From assembly GCF_000002985.6 (NCBI RefSeq), contig NC_003284.9, positions 5,580,001 through 5,644,000 of the forward strand: 64,000 nucleotides of DNA, given 5' to 3'. The position numbers and the translations under genes were made by a program. This DNA is from Caenorhabditis elegans. Taxonomy: Eukaryota; Nematoda; Chromadorea; Rhabditida; Rhabditidae. The notes below the pieces were generated by a model. It ran no database searches. It saw nothing but the letters and a program-made list of their open reading frames with translations, and was not told the origin of the DNA. Below, one piece after another: positions 10,810-23,640 of the stretch; position 1 is the stretch's first letter; the number at the start of each line of letters is the position of its first letter.

Positions 10810-13132
10810 AGTAATATATCAAAAAAAAAAGTCGAATGGAACTGCTGAAAGTGCTCCTTTTAGTGCGCATGATATTTTTCACACATATTTTTTTTGAAAC
10901 GGTTTTGATCCGTGTCCAGTATCCATATTTGATTTTTTTAAAAGAAATTTTAAAAAGTTTGTGTAGACAATTCAATGTTTAGTTTTCCCTTTCAAGCTAG
11001 TTTTCACTAACAGGAAGATGCTATAAAACTATGAAACGAAAAACTTCAAGAAAAGGAAATTGAAAAATTGTGATCTACACAAATATTTTTCTAACATTTT
11101 CAAATGTGGATGATGAACACCAGACATTCGTGGCAACTGTAGACCAACTATTTTATAAAATGAGCCAGTTTGGCATGTGCTCACAAACTTTTTTATGGAA
11201 ATTCAGAATATGGAAAACTACTTACTTTCTCTGAAAATAAGATTTTTTTAGTTGGGAAAATAGGACATTTTTGAAAGATTTTTCATTTGATGTTTTAACT
11301 TTCGGATTAATTGTGAGCACTTTTTAAATTGTTCCAACTGAAATTAAAAATATTTTTAGACAAGCTAAAGATTTTTCGATATCACTGAGTTTCAATTAAA
11401 AAATTTTGAGAACATGCCACACTGGTTCATTTTGTAGAAACTCACTTTGAAACTTATAGATTTGTGTAATAAAATACTCAGTTTAGAATTTATACACTGC
11501 TCCGAAAAAAGTCGGTCCAAAAACCTCTGTTATCGGTTTACGATCTTCTAGAAAAAGCGGTGGTATTTCTCAACACTGCGCACAGCTGTTTGGCAGGTGG
11601 AGGCATTTCTACTGGCAGAGGACCTCATTCTATAATGTCATCATTTCAAAGTTAGTCATTGTTTTCAAGCTACAATTTCTGGATTTTTGTCATCCTGATA
11701 TATGATACTAGCTCATGATCAAGGCCAGTCGTAAGAATATAAAAACACAAACGAAGGTCAGATACTGAACATTTATCTGCCAACATTTGCGGGGTTCGTA
11801 CTTTTCAACCATGTCTTTTGATTTCTCATATCTAAACTGATGATCCTTTCTTATTCTCACAACTGTCTATAAACATGTGTTAGAAAAAGCTTGTTCCTGC
11901 CTGTTCCGAGTATCAACGAGCAGCAATACTTGGCTATTAATGTGACCCTACGCACGCAACCCGATTGTATGCGTCTCTTCGAATCGCGCACTCTTCCCGG
12001 AGTCGTTACGTCTGCGGCCGTAGTCTGTGACCCCCCGCTTGGCTGTCGGCCAACCCGCCGCGCGCGCATTGCCTCTCGCTTTCTTCCACTCTTTTTAGTT
12101 GTACATTCTGCGCACTTTCTTTTTGCCCAGTAAATGCCCATATCACTGTGTGAGGAAAGTTGATTTTCAACAACTATTATCATTTTTAAGGTGTTGTTTA
12201 TAACTATTACTATGTTTAAATATAATTCAAAACTTTATAGTTTAGCCGTATAGAAGTTGTATTGAATTTTTGGTTTCATTTTTACAACTAGTTTTATTTT
12301 TAAATGCAAACACCACAAAAGAAGCATTGTTGCTTTCCTCCGTTGCATCTCAAAACATCTGGTGTAATACATGTATCACATTTTGAAGCGTGAAATGTGC
12401 CGCTTCACTGAATTTTGTTATGTAGAGTAGTACATAGAAAGTCAAAAAAAAATCGAAATAACTAGTTCGAATTTTTTCCCATTTAAACACACGATATCCC
12501 AACCGATGTTTCTGAAGAATCTTTTTTCTGTTCCCAATCAATACTGATCATCAACACATCGGATACACGTCTCCCTCTGTGAGTTAGTCAGGGAAGCTGA
12601 GGCATCCTGTTGAATCTGTTGTGCAGCAGCACTCACACACATACTTTTGTTGTTCACTTATATCTCTATCTCTTGGTTCGTTTTCATTCTTTACACAAAA
12701 TGCAATGGCAAAAGCTTCCACGCCACCGCCTCCGAGTTCTTCTTACACATATGTCAACCCGTCGCATCCTATACCTTTGGCACATTTGCCTCTTCCTTGA
12801 GGATTTCTTCTTTTCTACTGTTTCACAGCCCCCTCGTATAATACCTCCAGTGTTTTTACGATTCTTAGAATATGGAAATTTCTGTGTTTATGCAAAAATT
12901 TACTTTGCATATAACAAAATGTAGATATGAAATTCTGACTTTTTGTGCTCTTTTCGATTAACCAACATACCTAACCTATACACACTATATGCTTTCTCCG
13001 GCTTTCCCTTGTTTGTACATATTTGTCTTCATATTACTCGCTCGCTTTCTTTTCTTCTTTCCTACCCCCACCTTTTTCCTTACAAACCCATGGTCGTTAA
13101 ACCATCCTGTGTGCATAGTGGCCAACTTTCAG
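10810..13132. other. mec-2 / unc-97 intergenic region
   Basis: Contains an imperfect inverted repeat (about 11060-11470) and a GC-rich island at about 11890-12120 with open frames on both strands. The remainder is AT- and pyrimidine-rich sequence upstream of unc-97. No gene supported. Confidence 0.7.
11060..11470. repeat. Imperfect palindromic repeat
   Basis: AAAATGAGCCAGTTTGGCAT near 11157-11176 is mirrored by ATGCCACACTGGTTCATTTT near 11414-11433, and GATCTACACAAATATTT near 11071 by a similar inverted block near 11457. This resembles a decayed foldback MITE. Confidence 0.6.
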
Positions 13133-14514
13133 TGGTTCAATAATAGATGGTGTGTGGCGGAATGGATTCCGACCACAACCATATCAACGGGGATCTCGCC
13201 CATGGCTTCGAGAACATGGTGTGCGTCCGTTGTAATGATGGTTTTTCGATGCAAGATCAGATGGTGAACTCTTCCGGGCAAGTATGGCATTCGGAGTGTT
13301 TTGTGTAAGTTTTTATAAGTTAGAATTAAGAGAACTCAAAAATTGCAAAAAAATTTTTAGATGTGCTCAATGCTTTGAGCCATTCCCAGACGGCATCTAC
13401 TTTGAGTATGAAGGACGAAAGTACTGCGAGCATGACTTCCATGTTCTGTTCTCACCATGTTGTGGAAAATGCAGTAAGTATCTTTGAGAAGACACGCAGA
13501 GCCATAAATGTTTTATATTCTAGACGAGTTCATCGTTGGACGAGTGATTAAAGCAATGAATGCCAGCTGGCATCCGGGATGTTTCTGTTGTGAGATTTGC
13601 AATAAACAGTTGGCCGATGTCGGATTTTTACGGAACGCTGGACGGTAAGTTGGAGAGCGTAAACGAAGCTCGAAAGAATTTCAATTTTCAGAGCTCTCTG
13701 TCGCGAATGTAACGAACGGGAAAAGGCAGCAGGTCATGGACGATATGTGTGCCACAAATGCCACGCAATGATTGATGATGGACAACACATCAAATTCCGT
13801 GGAGATTCATTCCATCCTTATCACTTTAAGTGCAAACGTTGCAAGTAAGAATTTATCTTGTTTTACAGTATGAGTTGAATTTAAAAAATTTTCAGCAATG
13901 AATTAACGACAGCTTCTCGTGAAGTAAACGGAGAGCTCTACTGTCTCAGATGCCACGATACCATGGGTATCCCAATTTGTGGAGCATGTCACAGGCCGAT
14001 TGAAGAGCGTGTCATCGCGGCACTCGGCAAGCACTGGCACGTGGAGCACTTTGTCTGTTCCGTCTGTGAGAAGCCATTCTTGGGACATCGTCACTACGAG
14101 AGAAAGGGACTTCCATATTGCGAACAGCACTTCCACAAGGTACTTGAAATATGAACAAGCAAACATTAATAAGTTTGTTGCAGTTATTCGGAAATCTTTG
14201 TTTCAAATGCGGAGATCCATGTTGCGGGGAAGTATTCCAAGCTCTTCAGAAAACGTGGTGTGTCAAATGTTTCTCCTGCAGTTTTTGTGATAAGAAACTT
14301 GATCAGAAGTGAGTGCAAAACTATTCATATGAACTTGATGAAAACAAATTAATGTATGCATTGCAGAACGAAATTCTATGAATTCGATATGAAACCAACA
14401 TGCAAACGATGTTACGATCGGTTCCCCACAGAATTGAAAAAGCGCATCTCAGAAAGCTTAAAGGACCGCGACGTTGAAAATCAAAGAAGATCGATGAGTC
14501 CTGGACCAAAATAA
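13133..14514 (+). CDS. unc-97: UNC-97, PINCH-family five-LIM-domain adaptor
   Basis: Seven exons: CDS 13162-13304, 13361-13473, 13524-13644, 13692-13844, 13896-14139, 14184-14308, 14367-14514; all phases join. From the ATG at 13162 the product is 348 residues, the length I recall for UNC-97. An in-frame ATG at 13147, preceded by TAG, would add five residues. Five LIM zinc-binding domains are visible as repeated CxxC...HxxC / CxxC...C(x2)H/C pairs, then a short basic Ser-rich C-terminus. Known role: PINCH proteins bind integrin-linked kinase (PAT-4) through LIM1 and sit in the integrin complex at muscle dense bodies and M-lines; UNC-97 is also needed in touch neurons. The 5'UTR starts after a CTTTCAG acceptor at 13132, possibly a trans-splice site. 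Confidence 0.97.
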
Positions 14515-14527
14515 TAAAAAAGAAAGA

Positions 14528-14533
14528 AATAAA
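14528..14533 (+). terminator. unc-97: Poly(A) signal of unc-97
   Basis: AATAAA 14 nt after the stop codon, giving a very short 3'UTR. Confidence 0.75.
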
Positions 14534-15935
14534 GGAGTCCCCGTAATTCATCAATTTCCATTAAAGAAGTAATACTTTCCAAATGCCATTGCTCATTTCT
14601 CTTTCCCATTGTTTTTAATACCTTGGTGCTAAAAAAAAACATCGTGAAAATTGTTATCAATCCGTTTTGTCTTTTAAATGCCTTATATTTCAAAACTATT
14701 TTTCGGTCACACAAAAATGTCATTGTACTCATTTCTAGCTCCATAATTGTCCTTCCCCTTCCCTTTCCCAGCTACTTTTTGATTCAGAAGCCTTCTGAAA
14801 ACAATCATAACTTTCGACCAAATTTTTTGTGTTCCTATCCGCAAAAACTTTGCATCTTTTCTCGGGTGTCATTATTGCATAACTTGATTTCTGAATTTTT
14901 GTACTATTTTTTTGTTCAGAAAAAAAATATTGACTGTATTGAAACAAAATCGTATTGTAATATTGAATCCTTTTTTTCGGCATCAACAATCAATTTGTAA
15001 TCAGTGATCAACAGGAAGGTGAGTCCATAGCGCCCGGAGAGATATTTTTGGTTCAACTTGAAACGTGTTAAGTGAGAATTATACTTTCCAGTGTCAAAAT
15101 GTTTGTGAAATTTCTAAAAATACGAATGAGCCAGTAGAAATGATCGTATTGCACTTGAAATTCTCTTGGGAATTTATTTGTTGAAGCTTCAAAATGTGAA
15201 AGAAAAATTGGGCTATTCCAACAAAAAACGACTTTCATCGTTTTTTTGCTCAGCAAACTCTGTTTGATCATTTTACATAAAGATGAAATAGAGTCGATGA
15301 TTTTTTTTTAAATTCAAAATGACAAAAAAAATTCAGTTTCCAAGAAGTTAATTTCGTTAAAAAATAAATTTTCAATTATCGATTATTTGAAGAATTTCCA
15401 ACAAAATTCTTCTTTTTTATCAATTTTTTTTTTGGTTTTTTTTTGTGGAAAAGTCTAAAATTTTGTAAGATTCTGTTATTACTCAAAAATCACAAAAAAG
15501 GACAAAAAACTGACACAACTGTAAAAAACAAACATATCAAAATTAGGTAATTTAGTTACGCGGGTATGGGAAAATAATTCAATACTTTCTATTTTTTTTT
15601 GTTGCAAAATTTAACAATTAATTAAAAAATTCAGAAAAATTCAATGATTTTTTAAACTGTTGTGCTTATTATAGTGCAACTTTTTTCCAGTCATTGAGAC
15701 CAAAGAATCCATAGATGTTATTCCATCTTTTTCCAAATTTTATTTATTGACAAATATCTAATTAGTTTAAAAATCTAAAATCAAACCTCAATTTACGGTA
15801 ACTTTATTGAAAACTTGAAGCATGAGCAAGTTTAACAAAAATTTCAAATATTGACCCAATAATTACACATATTATGACCCATATGATTAACAAGTTGATC
15901 AATTGATAAAACTGATAAATAATGATCTATGTATT
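14534..15935. other. Intergenic, convergent 3' ends of unc-97 and the SLC26 gene
   Basis: AT-rich with many homopolymer runs. TTTATT at 15739-15748 gives overlapping minus-strand poly(A) signals for the SLC26 gene about 190 nt after its stop. No gene supported. Confidence 0.7.
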
Positions 15936-18900
15936 CTAAGGCACAATCTTTTCTGGCGGCATACTTTTCTCGCAATCAAAAAACATTTTATGATTTTTAA
16001 TTAATTCGTGAGCAGAATCCAGCGCATCTTGAATGGAGGGATACATTTGATTTCTTCCAATATTCCCTTCTCCAATCAGGCCAGCATTTCCATATTGTCG
16101 TCGGAGTGATGCTGAAATATCCCAGCTAAGGTTATAATTGTTTAAAAATTTTAAACTCACACTTCAGATTTGCAAACAACAGGAGTATACGAATTTGTCG
16201 TAATTCTTCATTAATTTGCTTCACCGCAGCAATCCCCATAGAATCCGTATAAATCCAAGTGTGGCAGTCAAGAATGATTGCACTCCACTCAATATCCTCT
16301 TGGGAATCGCAACTCGCGCTTCTCTTTTTTGTGGTGGCTGATGTCGAATCGCGAACGTTATCGAGAAACTTCTCAACGTTTGCGAAAATCAGTGGTGCAT
16401 CAAATCTAATGATTCGGAACGATGTTTCCTTGAAAAATAAGTTTTTGGAAAAAAGTTGTCAGAGGGAAATTAAATTTACCTTTGCCAAGCTATAGTGATT
16501 CATTGGTCTAAAATCATTTGGTCGGATTTGCCCAAGAAGTTTAATCGTAGGTCTGAAAAATGTCGAAAAGCTATGTCAATTTTGCGTGTTAAATCTACAA
16601 ACTCACTGCTGAGATTGTATTGCAATTGTAAAAATTGCCGTGAAAATTCCAGCAGCTACCCCTTGCGCAATATCGGAACTTAGAGTCACAACAGCAGTAA
16701 TGATCCAAATCCACTGAAATTATTTTGGTTTAAAAATTATTTTGGGTTATTTTAAGTGATTAAAAACCTACGAAGTCATGTTTGGAACACCTCCAAAGTC
16801 CTGGTAGTACTGTGCACTTTCTCAACATAGATTCTAGGACAACAATTACAATTGCTGACAGAATACAACTTGGAAGTGATGCTAGATAAGGACCGATTGT
16901 TGTAATCACAAGTGCCATGAAGCAAGCACTCGTTATTCCAGATAGTTGGGTTTTAGCTCCACTTCTTTCGTTAACAAGGGTTCTCGAAAATGAGGCTGAT
17001 GTTGGAAACACCGAGAAAAACGAAGATCCAATATTGATAAAGCCGAGGGCTAGAAGTTCCTGATTGGAATCGATTCGATATCTGTGCTTTGTGGCAAACT
17101 CCTGTCCCATTGCCATTGTGACAGCATATGCGACAACAGCTGGAAAAGAGAATGAGGCTGTAACTGATAAATGGCAAGTTTTTAACCAGCTTCGATTTTT
17201 CGCACCATAATACAACTTATAGGTTCGGTTTTACGGTGACTTGCTTGGATTTTTTTTTCTGAATTTTTTAGTCAATTATTATTCAATTAGAAATGAGACC
17301 CGCCGCATGTCAACTGTTGTAAGTTTTTCCGAAATAGCATCATGTATTTTTGGTACTAACAAGAATTAAAAAAAAATTATCGACAAGCTTTTGTTATTTG
17401 AAAATATTCTGCTAACTATCATGGTATTTGAGCTATACGTGTCTGAAGAACTCAAGCAAATTTGTGCACAATAGACAACAAACAGAATATTGGCTGGCAC
17501 TGTACATATTGGGCTATATTGAACAATTTGATGTAAAATCCCTACTAGTGGCCTTCATCACCTTCAAAGAGAACCTACCAATTGAAAGTGCGTCCTGAAA
17601 AATGTACGGCCAGATGTCGATACGGGGAACATCCGGATACGGAAATCCACGGGGAACTGTGTGTAACGTTTTCACACCAAACCTGTGTTCAAAATCAAAG
17701 AAATATGAAGCCGAAGTGGCAATGACTATCTGCAAGGTTGAACTATTGAATTCGAAAAATCAAATATAGTATTTAACTAACCGTGATTAGCTCTTTCGGA
17801 AATGGTATACTTTGCAATTTTTTGTGATTTTTGAAAAATGGCTCAATGAAAATCCGGGATCCAATTAAGAAAACGAGCGCAGAAGCAGATATGCAGAGTG
17901 TAGCAGTGTTCGATTTATGACAGTTTTCGAAAATGTCCAAAATTGACTGAAATCCACAGTTTAAGTATTAAGTCATACTTGGGCAAAACTCATACATGAA
18001 CAAGACTGAACCAATGTTCGTTTCTTGATGGTACAGAAAAACCACATAATTTCGGAATTTGTGATACTACTCCAAAGAAGCACGCGGAGAATGTTATCCT
18101 AAAAAACTTTAGTTAAAAGAATTGATTTTTGAAAGAAAAAACAACGCTGATATTGCAGGAGCACCAAGAAACTTCATGGGTTTGTCACATCGAAATATTG
18201 CCATCACAGCCTGAAATTCGTGTTTTCTAAGATTAAGTTAACGGTGCTCTAAATAAATACCTGAATTATTCCAGTTAGAATACACAAGCTTGTCACTATT
18301 TCAATTGCTTGAACACTGGTGAATTCTGAGCCCAAAAATTATATAATTTATCAGAAAAAATGCTGATTAACTCACTTTCAGGATTTTCATTTCTGAATTT
18401 CAACATCTTTTTAACACATTTATCGACCATCAAACATGTAATTGAGAAAACGCCGATGCTCGAGTGTTTGGCTGATCCAAAAATTGAGTAGAGAAAAGGC
18501 GGGAAAAAACTCGCATAAAGACCGTACACAGGAGGAAGACCCGCAAGAATTGAGTATGACATTGCTGGAAAATTTTTACAAAAAATTCAAAAAAAAATGA
18601 AAAAGGGGAAAAAGTACCTTGTGGAACATTGTAAACGCCCATCGTAAGTCCTGCGATGAAATCAGATGCGAAATTGTTGATTTGGTACCTGAAATTATAA
18701 AATTATAAAGATAGAGTATCATCAGTGGGGATTCAATCTAAATACATAATTACAGTTTAATATGACTACAAAGCACTTCTCAATTTTTTGAGATTTTCAT
18801 AATTTTCAGAAAACGTTTTGGTGCATTGCCAACTTTTTCAAATATATGGAATTGTTGTGAAGTTTCGAGCGCAAATATCAAAAAAATAGCTTGGGAAAAT

Positions 18901-19263
18901 TGAGTTATTTCTGCTTTTTTCACTTGAAATAAAAATAACTTGAAAGTTTTTTGAGAAGTTATAGTTTTATTATTAGGTTATTTTAAAACTATGGAAACGT
19001 TTTTAATCATTTTTAATCACCCCTTACTCCATCTTCATAAATTTCAAAATCCCACACTTACGAGCCAATCCAATCAATAACTGGAACCCTCCTCAAAATT
19101 ATTTTCCGAATACCATCTTTTGAGAGAAATGTGCAGTAATTGTTTATTTTTTTCTTAACCCAAGTTTCATTGCCTTCTCGATTGAAGCTGTACATTTGAT
19201 CATATTCTTCCTGAAACTTCCAAATCTTTGAAAATATTCAAACACTTTGCAAACCTGTTTCAT
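15936..19263 (-). CDS. sulp-2: SLC26-family sulfate permease / anion transporter with STAS domain
   Basis: Fourteen exons on the minus strand: 19263-19255, 19210-19062, 18688-18618, 18564-18376, 18325-18261, 18210-18143, 18098-17996, 17946-17782, 17729-17579, 17163-16772, 16713-16607, 16552-16480, 16428-16161, 16111-15936; every junction keeps phase. Product 661 residues, normal for SLC26. The SLC26 core signature is clear (SILAGLPPVYGLYASFFPPF then SIFGSAKHSSIGVFS), followed by many hydrophobic segments and a second core block (NIGSSFFSVFPTSASFSRTL). The C-terminus is a STAS domain (IILDCHTWIYTDSMGIAAVK). Known role: these proteins exchange sulfate, chloride, bicarbonate or other anions; substrate cannot be read here. 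The symbol is from memory of this locus and less certain than the family. Exon 6 uses a weak GTTTTT donor. Confidence 0.92.
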
Positions 19264-19305
19264 TTTTAAGCAGCTGTTAATATTTACCCATCGAAAAGCG
19301 CCTGG

Positions 19306-19313
19306 CTTTTATA
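19306..19313 (-). promoter_or_regulatory. TATA box of the SLC26 gene
   Basis: TATAAAAG on the minus strand, about 43 bases upstream of the ATG at 19263. This fits a TSS near 19280 and a 5'UTR of about 20 nt without trans-splicing; no TTTCAG acceptor lies between. Confidence 0.6.
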
Positions 19314-20133
19314 CAGAAAAAGTAGATCAACTGAAAAAGTTCAAAACTCAACCGGAAAGTTTCAAACGCTCTTGGGAAGTCACTGATAAGCCGCGGTCAA
19401 AGATAATATTTTGAACGAGATGGTGGAAAATACTCCCACTGTTTCATCAGAAAATGGCTCAAATCGGGTTAAAAATTGATAAAATACAAGAGCGGCATAT
19501 GTCCTGTGACCAACCCACGCTATGAACTAGATGTATGGCAAGCCAAGTGGTCATTTTTATGACATATAAAAACAATGTATATTGCCCTTCTTAGTTTTTT
19601 TAATCGTTTGTTAAGGTGCGGTCAAAGGCAAAATTTTTCATTGTTTGTTGGAGTACGGTCAGCAGAAATTTTATCAAATAATTTTGCTCTTTTTTAAAAG
19701 AATTCCGTTATTATGCAATTTAAATTCCCAAAAATTGTTGTCGCCATAAAACAAGAGTTAAGACGTATTGTTAGTTGCCTTTTAGAATAACATGTTCTAG
19801 AAATCTAGATATTGATCACAAAAAACTTTTGTTGTTTTTATTTCACTTTCAAATTAAATTTCTCCGCGGTACACATTTTTATGAACATATGTATTGTAAA
19901 ATTGATCTACAATTCAATATAACAGTAAAACATTGGGTCTCAAAAGAACAGTAACGGAGCTTAAACTATTTACAGAAAAAGCTGTTCTTACAAACTTTTT
20001 TCTTTATTTTAATTTAATATTCATATTATCGTTTAAGAATTTTTCCAAGCAATTCTAACCGCAATATCGACAAAAAACTTATTGGAAAAATTTTTGGCAG
20101 AAGTTAGAACCAGGAGTTTCCATGAAAAAGTTG

Positions 20134-20925
20134 AACGTCACTGCAATTTTTTTCGAACGAGGCTCGAGGCAAAAAGGTTTCTAGGCCATGGCCGAGTCCC
20201 CGACAAATTTCAGCGGCCATTTATCTTGCTTTGTTTTCTGCGTGTTTTCTTTCATTTTTCACCGATTTTTTCCGTTTTTTCTTTTTAAAACAAATAAATA
20301 AATATTTTTTGCAGATGCTAAAACAATTTCCAAGTGAAAAAATTGTGAATTCAGTCGGCAAGTAGCAGTGAAAGTGGGCAATGTAATATGATGGATTACG
20401 GCTATACAAAACCCAAACTTTTTATGAAACATGATATATATGCTTTTAAGATGCTGAAAGTACCTGATTTTCAGAACGAGACAGCTAAAAAAGTTTTTAG
20501 ATTTTCAAAATTCAACATTTTGTGCCAAAATCTCGACTTTTTTACCAAAAAAGTTGAATTTTGAAAATCTCCAAACTTTTTCAGCGGTCTCGTTATGAAA
20601 ATCAGGTACTTTTAGCATCTAAACAGCATATGTATCATGTTTGGGGAAAAGTTTGGGTTTTGTATTCCCGTAATCCATCATATTACATTGACCACTTTCA
20701 CCGCTACTTGCCGGCTGAATTCACAATTTTTTCATCTGGAAATTATTTTAGCATTAACAAAAAATATGTATTTATCAGTTTTAATAAGAAAACACGGGAA
20801 AATCGGTGAAAAACACAAGAAAACAAAGCAAGTAGAAAATGTCGTAAAATGCGGTGTATTGTGTGCAAACACCGATTTTTCGCATTTTTTCTCAGCCCTC
20901 GTTCGAAAAAAGTTGCAGTGAACGT
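20134..20925. repeat. About 0.8-kb palindromic element
   Basis: The left arm begins ACGTCACTGCAATTTTTTTC and the right arm ends with its inverse (GTTGCAGTGAACGT). Inner blocks such as TGTAATATGATGGATTACGG (left) and CCGTAATCCATCATATTACA (right) pair through to a centre near 20535. The left arm carries an extra GC-rich block containing GGCCATGGCCGAGTC near 20185-20200 that the right arm lacks. No ORF of note, so a non-autonomous foldback element. Confidence 0.85.
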
Positions 20926-22249
20926 CTCATTTTAGAGATTATGCATGTTTGAAAAATAAATGGGATAAAAATTGAACTTGTGAGATGTCGACCGCTATAT
21001 TATTGGTTATTCTAGAAATAGAGGCTAACTTGGTTTTAAGGTCACTCACAAGAAATGTGAGCAAAATACTCCAAACCATAATCTTGAATAAAAACACAAT
21101 CTTGTATGTAAGTGTCTTGAATAAATATGATTTCCACATTTACAGAACACATAAAGTTATCAATTATAGACTTATAAAAAATTATTAAAAAAAAAACGTT
21201 TTTAGAATAATCACAGCGGACTTTGCCCATTATTTAGAACACAACTTTAAATAACTGAAAAAGAATACCCAAAAACATTTAAAGAAGCAAAACAGCAAAC
21301 GTAGAAATTCGGTCTGCCTCGAAAGGACGGAAGTTATTAAAACATGTATCACGTTTGAGTGGACCGAATACACTTTACCCTTCATATTATGTCATAACTA
21401 GTCAGTTTCATATGAAGAAACGAATTGATTGAAATTTTGAAGTTGAAGATAAAGATGGAAGATAGTTTTTTGAATGCTATACCTGTCTGTTGTCATTTCA
21501 AATGTGATAGATTTTTTGATATGTGATCATGAGGCATAGGAGATATTGTAATTGATCCTAATGGTACAAAAGGTTTGAACAACGTTTTCGTACTGGAAAA
21601 GAGCTAAAAAATGATAATTGTGTAGTTTTTGCTACTACTTACAAAATTTTGCAATACTTCAAAAGTTTATGCTAATAGTAAGAAATGGTGATTTCTGAGC
21701 CGAGAAAGTAAAAAAGTAAGCAATGTCGGATAAAACAGAAATTTTGAAAATAAACCAAGTGGTAACATTTTCCAGGCCATTGAATTAAAATAAATTTTTT
21801 TAATTTGAGTTAGGTGAGAAATACTGTACAAAAAATACAATCGGCTTGAACAAAAACAATTGTTTCAAATTTACAGCTTGATCCAGAAGTGCTGTAAAAT
21901 GTGAAAAACTTTGCTAAAAATCTGATTATATTTTGTTTTGCGAAATTGTGAATACTTTATGAAAGTATTAAACGAAAAAAATACACAAATCTTCAATATT
22001 ACGCAACTAGACTGTTGTGAAAGCAAAAAGTGCACAAAGCTCAATAGAAAAAAGTTTTGGAAGAGTCATGCAAGTAACTCGTTTGTTGCAAAAACGCACA
22101 GAATACTTATTAGCGGACAGAGGGAAAAAATTAAATTTCAAAGAAACACTTATCTTGATCTTTTGGTACTCTTGGTAAATGTTTCGGTAATCTGCACTTT
22201 TTTGAGTTGCCAAGTTTTTAGCAATTGAGAAAACAATTTCTTTACAGTT

Positions 22250-22790
22250 AAAGGTGGAGTAGCGTCGGTGGGGAAAATGACCCAAAATTAAAGTAAAACT
22301 TTCCAAAAAAATGTGGAAAATTTGATATAACATATTGTATCAAAAAATAGGAATTACTCAGTTTTTGCCACTTTTTAGAAGTCGTCGATCGAAAAAAAAC
22401 TGTTTCATTTGAATTTTATAGTTTATATGTATATGTTTCAACTGTTGATATTAAGAAACCATGAGATCATGAGAATGCCTACCGTTTTGGCGCGGAAATA
22501 TCTCGTAGCGAAGGCACCTAAATCTCTCCTCGCCGCATGTTCTCTCTGCTGCCGCCATTTTCGCGCCAGAAAGTAGGCATTCTCATGAACTCATGGTTTC
22601 TTAATATTCAAACATTGTAAATTCGCGAACATACTATAGTTTTCTCAAGAAATGGAAAAAAAAAACTTATTAATATCCACGTTTTGACTGACAATAAAAA
22701 TTTTTACAAGAAAATGTTTTGATAACTTTTACTATAATATTTGATTATTTTGGCACCATAGAAGTAGCTTTGAAATCGTATTAAAAAACA
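22250..22790. repeat. Dispersed repeat copy, split by a nested palindrome
   Basis: Starts AAGGTGGAGTAGCG (22251) followed by GGTGGGGAAAATGACC, and ends with TGACTGACAATAAAAATTTT and TGGCACCATAGAAGTAG. Both halves match the element at 46438-46700. The 160-bp palindrome at 22448-22607 sits between them. Confidence 0.7.
22448..22607. mobile_element. 160-bp palindromic MITE
   Basis: Begins ATATTAAGAAACCATGAG, ends CTCATGGTTTCTTAATAT; arms of about 50 bp pair with few mismatches (ATCATGAGAATGCCTAC against GTAGGCATTCTCATGAA). The core is GC-rich (GGCGCGG, CGCGCC), unlike its surroundings. Confidence 0.85.
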
Positions 22791-23409
22791 TTTAAAAAAA
22801 CAAAAAAATATATTAAATTTTTGCATAGCTGATACACAAAAATAAACATTCCACAAAACAAATTTGCAAATATAAGTTTTCACGCCGTCAATTGCCGATT
22901 TTGCCGAACATAAAAAGTTTTCAGCAGATGGCAACAAAAACAAATGAAAACAGAATACTTTCTGGAGTGTTTTGCGACGAAATCTCAACATCAAAAGTCA
23001 TTTAGACACTAGATTGTTTTTGGGTGATAACATACATTGAACGAATAGTTATCAGAATACAATAGTGTTTAAACATTCATTTTTGATGATGAACAAAATG
23101 AGAGTTTGCTTGTAAAAAGTTGTTCCTAGACACTGACATCTTTAGAATCTTTCGATATCGTTTTCTTCCGAAAAAATATCACAGTTCGGATCGGAAACGT
23201 TCTGCGTGGAAAGAAGTAATCCAATAATCCTGTCGTCATTATGTCATGTTTTGTTTATTTTCCGTGTCAATCATTTTTTTTTTGGTTTCACTCTGCTGCG
23301 TCGCAAAATCCAAATTCCAACGGATCCATTGTGTTTCTCTATTAGTACCATTATTTCTCATACTGAAAATGAAAATAGAGAGAAACTTGAGAAATTGAGA
23401 AACGACGTT

Positions 23410-23640
23410 GATTTTATGTAATACCGGTTGTGATGGCGCCGCCGTTGTCACTTGTGCCTGGCGGCCGATTCGCCATAAACACTATATCCTCCGCCGGTCA
23501 TTATCATTGTCATTTATCGATTTCCATTTTCAATTCATCTCTTCACTGTCTCTAACTGTCTGTGGCCGGGGTCCCCCCGACCATGCGCATAGTAAATGTG
23601 TGTGTGTACGAGTGAGTGCCGGTTTTTTTCCGATCCTTCC
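23410..23640 (+). promoter_or_regulatory. GC-rich putative promoter of the PH-PTB gene
   Basis: A GC-rich stretch in AT-rich intergenic DNA, about 150-380 bp upstream of the first coding exon, with GGCGCCGCCG and GGCCGGGGTCCCCCCGACC. An ORF across it lacks a usable connection to the gene. Promoter role inferred from position and composition. Confidence 0.35.

Noticed and set aside
11857..12183. Opposing ORFs of 108 and 80 codons in the GC-rich island
   Set aside because: High GC makes stops rare on both strands; neither joins an exon nor resembles a known protein.
20221..20921. Several ORFs inside the 0.8-kb palindrome
   Set aside because: They are mirror translations of the two repeat arms, not genes.
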